A stretch of 20,462 bases of DNA. Origin: a virus. Location of the stretch: positions 1 to 20,462 of the IMG/VR virus record IMGVR_UViG_3300008996_000058. One strand, written 5' to 3'. This document shows, in pieces, positions 14,350-19,637 of this stretch (its first letter is position 1; each line of letters starts with the position of its first letter). Position numbers and translations under genes: made by a program. A model generated the notes under the pieces. That model worked only from the letters and a program-made list of their open reading frames with translations, was not told the DNA's origin and made no database searches.

Positions 14350-15411
14350 TTAAATTTCTGTAACCGTTGATGCTGCTTTAGCAGTTGGGTAAATTCCAAA
14401 CCTACAGTTTAATAACCCAGCTGAATTTCTTCCTTTTCTGTAGCTTACATACAAGATAGGTTCGTAGCCTCCTGTTGGGAGTTCTGGGTTTAATAATGTG
14501 TGGTTACTTTCTACTAAATAACTGTTGTCGGGTTGTTTAACAAATTTAACGTTTCCTTGGTATACTACCTGGCAGTTATTAATATTAAAATTTTCCGTGC
14601 TCTGTTCTAGCCCGTAAATAGCTTTTAATTTAATCTCTTCTCCTTTTAATGCTCTTTTAAAACTCTGTTTAGGTTCTAATGATCCGTTAGTAAGTTTACT
14701 AACATCTTCAATAAAAGCTTTAATTTCAGGTTCTTCCATTAATCCGGTAAATCCTCCGTACTGTTGAAAGTCAGTTGGCTTAGAACCGTCTTTATGTGAG
14801 ATAAAGATCACAGGTCCTTTTTCCGTATCTAATGTAAAATCAGCCTTAGGAGTTCCGGGTACTGTTGAAGCTTTAACAATACCTTTATAGACATTTCCAT
14901 TTGGAGATAACTTTAGATCGATAGCTCCTAACTCCTGTAAGGCGCTATTAATACCTGCTAATGCTAAATCCTCTTTTGTAGTTCCTGATCCTTGCCCTTT
15001 TCCACCAAATTCAGGTGCTTTAAGTAAGTCCCCAATAGTGACAGAGTTTCCGTTTTCATCTTCAAAAAAAGGAAAACTGTTTATTCTTGGAGCTCCTATT
15101 TGAGCAATTCCATCAATATCTTGATTTGCAAATAAAGTAGCATACTCGTCGTTAACAAAAGAGAGTACGTATTCTTTATCGTTCATTCCAAGAAAAGACT
15201 CTCCTTTTTCGATTTTATCGTGTAAAACTTTTAAACGGGGTCCGCCATATTTTTTTAAATCTCCGAAAGACAGTTGCTTAAACGCTGCCTCGTATAACTC
15301 TTCTCCTAAAAATTCTCTAAGTATTTGAATATCTTCTAAAGAATTAATGTCAGGGTACCCTTTAGCGGTTCTCCATGACCATTCTGTGATTATTTTATCT
15401 ATCAAGTTCAT
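14350..15411 (-). CDS. Possible PD-(D/E)XK-like nuclease with internal-head-protein-like N-terminus
   Basis: This 353-residue protein begins MNLIDKIITEW, with ITE at residues 8-10. This is the same position as IAE in the T4 internal-protein capsid-targeting signal MKTYQEFIAEA. The middle carries a glycine-rich block GGKGQGSG (136-143), then EDLALAGINSAL with Glu147, PKADFTLD with Asp191, and IFISHKDG with Lys207, followed by DFQQYGGF. A conserved Glu, then Asp, then a beta strand ending x-S-x-K is the layout of divergent PD-(D/E)XK nucleases, here with Ser or His where Glu/Gln is usual. The C-terminal 90 residues are beta-rich. It is coupled to the upstream acidic gene by a TAATG junction and ends its unit. 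The nuclease call is tentative: no family name can be given, and it could be catalytically inactive. Confidence 0.5.
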   Translation of the reverse strand: MNLIDKIITEWSWRTAKGYPDINSLEDIQILREFLGEELYEAAFKQLSFGDLKKYGGPRLKVLHDKIEKGESFLGMNDKEYVLSFVNDEYATLFANQDIDGIAQIGAPRINSFPFFEDENGNSVTIGDLLKAPEFGGKGQGSGTTKEDLALAGINSALQELGAIDLKLSPNGNVYKGIVKASTVPGTPKADFTLDTEKGPVIFISHKDGSKPTDFQQYGGFTGLMEEPEIKAFIEDVSKLTNGSLEPKQSFKRALKGEEIKLKAIYGLEQSTENFNINNCQVVYQGNVKFVKQPDNSYLVESNHTLLNPELPTGGYEPILYVSYRKGRNSAGLLNCRFGIYPTAKAASTVTEI

Positions 15412-16280
15412 TACACTCCTGCAAATACATCTTCTTCACCTGTTGGTGTTTCTTCAGCTCCTGCTTCAGTACCGGCTTCAGCTCCAGCTTCAGCTCCTGC
15501 GGCGCCTCCTTCTTCTCCAGGAAACTCTCCGCCACCGCCTTCTACTCCCCCGAAGATATCTTCACCGCTAACGGCATCCATTCCACTTTGAATTGGGCCG
15601 GAAGCAAGCATGTCTGTAATCTTATCCAGGCATTGCTGATATTCGGCTAGATTCTGTAGGAAATACCTTTTACCTTCTACTGTAGCTTCAAAGCCTTTGC
15701 CCATCCACTTTAGTAGTATGTCTTGTCCATTCTTAAACTCTACTTTAAATGTAGATGGTTTAGGAGACATCCAACCTACCTTCTCAACAAACTCCTCAAA
15801 TTCAGGAGTCATTAAATGAACTAACGTCTTCTTAAGAGTAGGAAACTTAGCTAAGATATCTGCAGTAGCATCAGGAGCTTCTTCTTCACCTTCTACCTCT
15901 CCTGCATCAGGAAATTCCGTCTCAGGTGTTTCTTCTTCAGCTGGTACTTCTTCCTCGTCGCCTTCAGCTTCTGTTAGGTGTCCAGCATAACCTTTAACTA
16001 CGTTTCTAGGATTAGCGATATCTAGAGTTTTATTTAAGAAGTTAATTCGTTTTTGAAGTACTCCTTTCATAAGTTCTAGAGTCTCTAGATCAAATTCATC
16101 TTCAACAGCATCTAGGAACTCTTGAGTCTCTAGTTCGTTAAGCAGAGTTTTAAGTTGAGCTTCACTCATCTTGCAAGCTTTCTCGTACATAGCTTGTGCT
16201 GGAGTAGAGATCATTCCCTGCTCGGCTAAAAGCTCGTAGTAAGCTTCTTCAATAATATTTTTTAGATCTTGAATCTTCAT
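15411..16280 (-). CDS. Acidic protein with capsid-targeting-like helix, unknown
   Basis: This 289-residue protein starts with an amphipathic helix MKIQDLKNIIEEAYYELLAE (LAE at 18-20). A helical region follows (about 25-98), then a Glu/Pro-rich acidic linker (about 104-140) with a second LTE site. Next is a compact alpha/beta domain (about 142-235: ILAKFPTLKKTLVHLMTPEF, TFKVEFKNGQDILLKWMG, FEATVEGKRYFLQN). The C-terminal tail (about 245-289) is nearly all Gly, Glu and Ala in short repeats. The two low-complexity stretches create long spurious frames on the other strand. TAATG junctions couple it to genes on both sides. I do not recognise the folded domain. The composition resembles core or internal head proteins that are processed by prohead protease, which fits the N-terminal site. 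Confidence 0.7.
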   Translation of the reverse strand: MKIQDLKNIIEEAYYELLAEQGMISTPAQAMYEKACKMSEAQLKTLLNELETQEFLDAVEDEFDLETLELMKGVLQKRINFLNKTLDIANPRNVVKGYAGHLTEAEGDEEEVPAEEETPETEFPDAGEVEGEEEAPDATADILAKFPTLKKTLVHLMTPEFEEFVEKVGWMSPKPSTFKVEFKNGQDILLKWMGKGFEATVEGKRYFLQNLAEYQQCLDKITDMLASGPIQSGMDAVSGEDIFGGVEGGGGEFPGEEGGAAGAEAGAEAGTEAGAEETPTGEEDVFAGV

Positions 16281-16807
16281 TACTTCTTATTGCTGCAATG
16301 CTTAGGACTACTTTTTGAAATGTAAGGCTTCTTACACTCTTGAGAGCTTTCGTGAACTCTGCCGCATCTACCGCAGCAGGTAGCACCTTCGTATAAGGCT
16401 TCTGGCTCTTCTTCGGAAGGAGCTTCAGTAGAATCTAAATATTCTTCACCTTCTAGGTAATGCTTAACTGTATCAATATGCTCGAAAGCTACAGTAAGTT
16501 TGCTTTGAACCCAGGCGTCTAACTGCTGACCGTCTTGAATCATCTTTAAGAGTTCGATACAGTACTTAGCAGTATTGTGAAGCTGTATCTTAGCCATATC
16601 TGATTCGTCGTTTGGATTCTCGTTATGATCCTCCTCCATCGGCTCAATCTTAGCACCAGCTTTCTTAAGCTCGATTTCTTCTTCCGGGGATACTGCTTGA
16701 GCAATAGATCCGCCTTTTGGTCCGATTACTTTCTTTACTGTTTCAGCTTCTGCTAATACTTGCTGAATAGCTTCTAAGATAATTTCTTTCTTAAAGGATA
16801 TGGCCAT
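16280..16807 (-). CDS. Protein with conserved helical core and C-terminal Cys/His cluster
   Basis: This 175-residue protein begins MAISFKKEIILEAIQQVLAE (ILE at 10-12, LAE at 18-20). It then has GPKGGSIAQAV, an acidic stretch, and a helical core at about 69-120 (DMAKIQLHNTAKYCIELLKM, QLDAWVQSKLTVAFEHIDTV). I recall this core from uncharacterised proteins of marine T4-like phages, including cyanophages. The C-terminus has Cys144, Cys145, Cys148, His152, Cys158, His170 and Cys171, with CCGRCGRVH as the first half, so a small zinc-binding module is possible. It heads the unit 16807-14350 with TATTTATA 16 bases upstream, and overlaps the next gene as TAATG. A virion or internal-head role is inferred from the N-terminal signal; no enzyme motif is seen. 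Confidence 0.7.
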   Translation of the reverse strand: MAISFKKEIILEAIQQVLAEAETVKKVIGPKGGSIAQAVSPEEEIELKKAGAKIEPMEEDHNENPNDESDMAKIQLHNTAKYCIELLKMIQDGQQLDAWVQSKLTVAFEHIDTVKHYLEGEEYLDSTEAPSEEEPEALYEGATCCGRCGRVHESSQECKKPYISKSSPKHCSNKK

Positions 16808-16823
16808 GATAATGTTATTTCTT

Positions 16824-16831
16824 TATAAATA
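16824..16831 (-). promoter_or_regulatory. Putative late-promoter octamer upstream of the Cys/His-cluster gene
   Basis: The coding strand reads GCGCTATTTATAAAGAAA in the 28-base gap between two genes, ending 16 bases before the ATG at 16807. It is an exact octamer match with the other six. Confidence 0.6.
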
Positions 16832-16835
16832 GCGC

Positions 16836-17627
16836 TTAACAGTGGTAGTTTAAATACCTTTGCAGGGCTTTAGCGTATGTGGTTCCTTTGTCTTTAAGCT
16901 TGCCTTTAGCAACCTTAACTTTGGTACACGACAGGCTTCCTAGTCTTTTTTTTAGTATGCCCGGGTTCATTGGATCGTCAATACCTTCGGTCATTACAAA
17001 AAGGTCTCTGTCTTTTTTAGCTTCACCGCTTTTAATTAGGCTCTGCCATAATGCAGCAGCATCAGCGGTTTGATGAGCATCGGAGTAAAGCGGTCCTAGC
17101 TTTTCATGAGCTAATCTGTACATCTCTTTACCGATTCCGTATCCTCTGTATTCTGGTTTTACAATCACTGAGTCTACTTGGTATGATTGCATGTATGGTT
17201 TTAGTCTTAATGCTCCTACCTTATCTTTACCGTATGTAGCTAATACTACTTTGGTTCCGTTGATATCCTGAATATTAAAATCAATAGTTTCTTCCTGCTC
17301 CTCTAAACCTACTTTTAAAAGTTTGCTATAGTAGTGAGGATCTTCAGCTAAATGCTGTAGTGCAATCCTCTTAGCTTCTTCTCTATCATCAGTATGTTCT
17401 AACTCTACCCCAATACCGGTAGCAAGCTGTAGCATATTAACATCCGATTCAGCAGCAGGTTCTACAACTTCTTTATTAATATGAATAGCAGCTAACTGTT
17501 TTTCAGCTGCTGCTTTAGTATCATGAGTACCGAGTCTTTTACCGCCGTGCTTAGGATAGACAACATATTTGCCGTCTTGCTTGCGGATCATTTCTCTAAT
17601 AATCTCTGTTAATTTACTCTTCTTCAT
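16836..17627 (-). CDS. Multidomain phage protein with GNAT acetyltransferase-like domain
   Basis: This 263-residue protein shows at least four modules. Residues 1-17 (MKKSKLTEIIREMIRKQ) are a basic amphipathic helix with IRE at 10-12. Residues 20-52 (KYVVYPKHGGKRLGTHDTKA then AAEKQLAAIHINK) are a short module common in phage head-associated proteins. Residues 65-105 (GVELEHTDDREEAKRIALQH then LAEDPHYYSKLLK) resemble the DUF5661 type. Residues about 125-205 are GNAT-like, with VDSVIVKPEYRGYGIGKEMY at 151-169 carrying the R-x-x-G-x-G acetyl-CoA loop (161-166). The last 48 residues (NPGILKKRLGSLSCTKVKVA to QRYLNYHC) are another phage-type Lys/Cys module. The acetylation target is unknown. It follows a 30-base spacer after the 34-residue frame. 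The GNAT domain is well supported; calling the protein head cargo is inference. Confidence 0.8.
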   Translation of the reverse strand: MKKSKLTEIIREMIRKQDGKYVVYPKHGGKRLGTHDTKAAAEKQLAAIHINKEVVEPAAESDVNMLQLATGIGVELEHTDDREEAKRIALQHLAEDPHYYSKLLKVGLEEQEETIDFNIQDINGTKVVLATYGKDKVGALRLKPYMQSYQVDSVIVKPEYRGYGIGKEMYRLAHEKLGPLYSDAHQTADAAALWQSLIKSGEAKKDRDLFVMTEGIDDPMNPGILKKRLGSLSCTKVKVAKGKLKDKGTTYAKALQRYLNYHC

Positions 17628-17657
17628 AATTACTGTATAATGGAAACTACAAAAACA

Positions 17658-17762
17658 TTATATTTCACCTCCTAATCTCCCTGACGTAGTTCTTCTTCGG
17701 ATTTCTGAGGTAGGAAGCTTATCAGCTATTTTTATTGATTTCTTTGCCTGCTTTAACTGCAT
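17658..17762 (-). CDS. 34-residue basic frame overlapping the previous gene (possible small gene or +1 extension)
   Basis: A frame opens at ATG 17762 inside the 3' end of the previous small gene and reads MQLKQAKKSIKIADKLPTSE then IRRRTTSGRLGGEI before a TAA. It fills the stretch 17658-17721 that is otherwise non-coding, and its composition looks like a genuine basic phage peptide. It is in the +1 frame of the 64-residue gene, so it could be a separate overlapping gene, a frameshifted extension of that gene, or the trace of an indel. The Gly codons of its C-terminus happen to create AGGAGGTGA. No homology is recalled. Confidence 0.35.
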   Translation of the reverse strand: MQLKQAKKSIKIADKLPTSEIRRRTTSGRLGGEI

Positions 17763-17892
17763 CTTTGAAAGCCTTGGAGTTAGGGTGAGAGGATTTCTCC
17801 CCCCTAGCTCTCTTAGCTCTAATATTAGCCCATAGGCCAGGTTTCTCTTCAGTGAGAACTTCTCTAATAAGGTCTCTCATAAAAGCGTGCAT
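17722..17892 (-). CDS. Small basic protein of the 'GLWANI' type
   Basis: From ATG 17892 this encodes 56 residues: MHAFMRDLIREVLTEEKPGL, then a basic tail WANIRAKRARGEKSSHPNSK and KAGKEINKNS. The frame is open upstream to a GTG at 17916 (64 residues), and another ATG is at 17880. The ATG at 17892 is preferred because it clears the upstream stop by seven bases and leaves the amphipathic helix (IRE, LTE) at the very N-terminus. The 'GLWANIRAKRARG' block is one I recall from small proteins in many large phages; its function is unknown. The N-terminal helix matches the capsid-targeting-like starts of its neighbours. The 3' end overlaps the 34-residue frame. Confidence 0.65.
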   Translation of the reverse strand: MHAFMRDLIREVLTEEKPGLWANIRAKRARGEKSSHPNSKAFKDAVKAGKEINKNS

Positions 17893-17899
17893 TGCTGCT

Positions 17900-18043
17900 T
17901 TATCTGCCTTGGCCACGGTACTTCTTTTTATAGTTCTTGCTACTCTTTAAATGAGAAGTTTGAGTCTTAGAATGTACACCTGGACGGCTTACGTTTGGTT
18001 TTTCGTAAGCTATAGATGCGGATTGAGACTTAATCTTAGCCAT
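17900..18043 (-). CDS. 47-residue basic protein ending KKKYRGQGR
   Basis: The start lies in a TAATG junction with the stop of the previous gene. The product reads MAKIKSQSASIAYEKPNVSR, then PGVHSKTQTSHLKSSKNYKK and KYRGQGR. It is strongly basic (about a quarter Lys/Arg) and lacks Cys, Trp and Asp. I recall very similar small proteins ('GVH-K-T-S--KSSKNYKK-YRGQGR') in environmental T4-like and Bacteroidetes phages, where they are unannotated. The conserved basic tail suggests binding to nucleic acid or ribosome, but that is a guess. Translational coupling to the 95-residue gene and exact packing against the next start support it as real. Confidence 0.75.
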   Translation of the reverse strand: MAKIKSQSASIAYEKPNVSRPGVHSKTQTSHLKSSKNYKKKYRGQGR

Positions 18044-18330
18044 TACTTGATAATCTCAATTTCAGATCTAAGTACTTTCTCTCTCTTACCGTCGATAGCA
18101 ACTGCCCATGTTCTTCCTAATCTAGAGATAACTTTCTCGATCAGACGACCATTGTGGTACATACCTGGTGCTTTAGTTGCTACTTTGGCAGCTTTCTCTT
18201 TTACTACTTCAATTACTGGGGCAGCAATAATTTCATCGATTACTTCTTCTGGAAGTGATTCAATAGCTGGTGCTGATTGTGCGATTACTTCATCGATAAT
18301 CTCATTATCGGACTGTTTCTTCTTTGCCAT
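18043..18330 (-). CDS. Small protein with Ala/Glu-rich N-terminus and basic C-terminal domain
   Basis: This 95-residue protein starts MAKKKQSDNEIIDEVIAQSA, continues with an acidic and Ala/Val-rich stretch to about residue 52, and ends with a compact domain YHNGRLIEKVISRLGRTWAV then AIDGKREKVLRSEIEIIK. The C-terminal half looks like a small beta barrel or SH3-like fold (alternating strands with Gly turns), of a kind I recall in short phage proteins, though no family is certain. It overlaps the end of the cupin-like gene by 26 bases in a different frame and shares a TAATG junction with the 47-residue gene. Unknown function. Confidence 0.65.
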   Translation of the reverse strand: MAKKKQSDNEIIDEVIAQSAPAIESLPEEVIDEIIAAPVIEVVKEKAAKVATKAPGMYHNGRLIEKVISRLGRTWAVAIDGKREKVLRSEIEIIK

Positions 18331-18598
18331 ATTTGTAAATTTTTATAAGTAAGTCTCCAGAACCTTTGATGACACGGTGCCATTCGTGCCTTAAAATAAA
18401 TATCGTTACACCCTCTTCTAAGTTAATAGGGAGTTCATTGTCAGTTTGAAACTTCCATCCTTCGCCGCATTTCATTACTTCTACGATTCGATCTTCGTCG
18501 TCTCTATGCCAGTATAGCTCCTGAGAGTCTACATTAGTATCGAACTTACGTTGAACGCAGTAGTCGTCGATTTGTATATCGGTGTAAGGTCGGCTCAT
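18305..18598 (-). CDS. Cupin-like small protein
   Basis: This 97-residue protein carries ELYWHRDDEDRIVEVMKCGE (27-46) and GWKFQTDNELPINLEEGVTI, then FILRHEWHRVIKGSGDLLIK. Two His-bearing strands separated by about 40 residues (His31 with Asp/Glu nearby, and His70/His73) and a Gly-rich turn are the layout of single-domain cupins. This 'WHRD-EDR ... W-FQ-DNELP ... HR-IKG-G-L-I-I' pattern is one I recall from T4-like environmental phages, where it is labelled hypothetical. Cupins bind metals or sugars; the substrate here is unknown. It starts immediately after the stop of the Ala/Gly-rich gene (TAAATG) and overlaps the next gene by 26 bases. Confidence 0.75.
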   Translation of the reverse strand: MSRPYTDIQIDDYCVQRKFDTNVDSQELYWHRDDEDRIVEVMKCGEGWKFQTDNELPINLEEGVTIFILRHEWHRVIKGSGDLLIKIYKYGKEETVR

Positions 18599-19426
18599 TT
18601 AGAACTTAAACGCTTTTTTTACTTTCTTACCTGCATTCTTAGCTCCGCCAACTGCTGCATTACCGGCATCTTTAGCTCCTCCTACAGCTGCCTTACCGGC
18701 ATTGTTTACAGGTTCTGCTACTTTATCTACTACCTTGGTAGTTTCTTTAGCTACGGTGTTTGCTGTATCAACGACTGCTTCTTGAGCTGGTTTAGTATCA
18801 ACGCTGACTGAGAGATCAACGTCTACTCCGACTAGTAGGGCAACTTCACCTTCTACTCCAATGGTTGCAACACCATCATCCATCGTAGCTCCACCACCTA
18901 CTTCAGCACCTACTTGTGCTCCAACGGATACACCGGCACCTGCTTCAGCACCATTACCATTCTCATCGTATGTGCTATTAGATGCTCCTACACCTACTGA
19001 TGCTCCAGCCATTGCTCCGGCGTGTCCTTCAGCACCATCGGCACCTACTTGACCACTAGCTCCAACATATGCTTTAGCTTCTGCTCCTGCGTGTACTTCG
19101 GTTGTGTTAGTTACTCCGCCATACTCTACTGAGTTAGATGCTCCAACTTCGGCAGAGGCACCTACTTCTGCATGTGCATCAACATATGCGTTTCTACCAT
19201 CCCATCCAGCTTCAGTTGTTGCTTCAGCATGAACTTCAGCTTCTGCATGGGCTTCTTGTGAGATGGTTACATCACCGATTTGGTTTGTATTTTCTACTCC
19301 AGCATGTACTTCTGCATTTGCTTCTACACCAGCACTTACTGATGTGTTTGTAACTTCAGTACCTGCAGATGCTCCTGCTGATGCTCCGGCGTTATCGTTA
19401 CCTACCGATTTGTTTACTTCACTCAT
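18599..19426 (-). CDS. Ala/Gly-rich repetitive protein, unknown
   Basis: This 275-residue protein is dominated by Ala, Gly, Val and Glu. Residues about 12-185 are irregular repeats in which small residues alternate with Val/His/Glu (for example EVHAGAEAKAYVGASGQVGA and VGASVGVGAS). This two-residue alternation suits a stack of short beta strands, as in a fibrous or solenoid protein. The acidic alternating part ends near 215. The C-terminus switches to a basic, Ala/Lys helix-like tail with a duplicated 11-residue unit (KDAGNAAVGGA type) and ends KKVKKAFKF. No signal peptide. It overlaps the holin-like gene by eight bases and abuts the cupin-like start. The codon pattern produces long frames on the opposite strand, which are shadows. 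I do not recognise the family; a virion fibre, or a DNA- or membrane-binding protein through the basic tail, are both possible. Confidence 0.7.
   Translation of the reverse strand: MSEVNKSVGNDNAGASAGASAGTEVTNTSVSAGVEANAEVHAGVENTNQIGDVTISQEAHAEAEVHAEATTEAGWDGRNAYVDAHAEVGASAEVGASNSVEYGGVTNTTEVHAGAEAKAYVGASGQVGADGAEGHAGAMAGASVGVGASNSTYDENGNGAEAGAGVSVGAQVGAEVGGGATMDDGVATIGVEGEVALLVGVDVDLSVSVDTKPAQEAVVDTANTVAKETTKVVDKVAEPVNNAGKAAVGGAKDAGNAAVGGAKNAGKKVKKAFKF
18639..18704 (-). repeat. 33-base tandem duplication in the Ala/Gly-rich gene
   Basis: Two adjacent 33-base units (18639-18671 and 18672-18704) share TTAGCTCC at one end and TTACCGGCAT at the other, with scattered differences between them, mostly at third positions. 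They encode the repeated Ala/Gly/Lys 11-residue unit near the C-terminus. The divergence suggests an old in-frame duplication under protein-level constraint. Confidence 0.8.
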
Positions 19427-19631
19427 CTTTTTCTTTTTTATTATTAAACCAATAATCTACAACTTTACCGAAATTGCCGATTAGTGCGCCTAATAACAAT
19501 AAAAGTAGTTCTTTCCATTCATCACCAACAGCAGAGCCTGTATGCATAGAGATAAGAATGCCATGCACTACAAGTGCAAAGCACAGCACAATAACAATAC
19601 TTAAAACGATTCTATGTCTCTCTTCGGTCAT
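19419..19631 (-). CDS. Holin-like membrane protein
   Basis: This 70-residue protein has two membrane segments: residues 8-27 (IVLSIVIVLCFALVVHGILI) and about 42-58 (LLLLLLGALIGNFGKVV). They are joined by a short loop (SMHTGSAVGDEWKE) and followed by a charged tail DYWFNNKKEKDE. Size, two-helix topology and basic/acidic C-terminus fit class II holins, which open the inner membrane to release the endolysin. No endolysin gene is recognisable in this window. It is tightly packed: six bases after the upstream stop, and its stop overlaps the next start by eight bases. Alternatives are any small phage membrane protein; the topology is clear and the holin role is moderate. Confidence 0.6.
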   Translation of the reverse strand: MTEERHRIVLSIVIVLCFALVVHGILISMHTGSAVGDEWKELLLLLLGALIGNFGKVVDYWFNNKKEKDE

Positions 19632-19637
19632 ACTTTC

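Noticed and set aside
15347-15571. Leucine-rich plus-strand frame
   Set aside because: It is the mirror of the Gly/Glu/Ala-rich tail of the 289-residue protein. The Leu/Gln/Arg-only composition is an artefact of low complexity.
17666-17673. AGGAGGTG on the minus strand followed by ATG and a three-codon frame
   Set aside because: The sequence is explained by Gly-Gly-Glu codons of the 34-residue frame. Other unit starts in the window do not use such a site, and the MFL frame is too short to support as a leader peptide.
18861-19353. Plus-strand frames opposite the Ala/Gly-rich gene
   Set aside because: Pro/Ala/Thr and Leu/His/Gln repeats reflect the minus-strand repeat codons. The minus-strand frame abuts and overlaps its neighbours as real genes here do.
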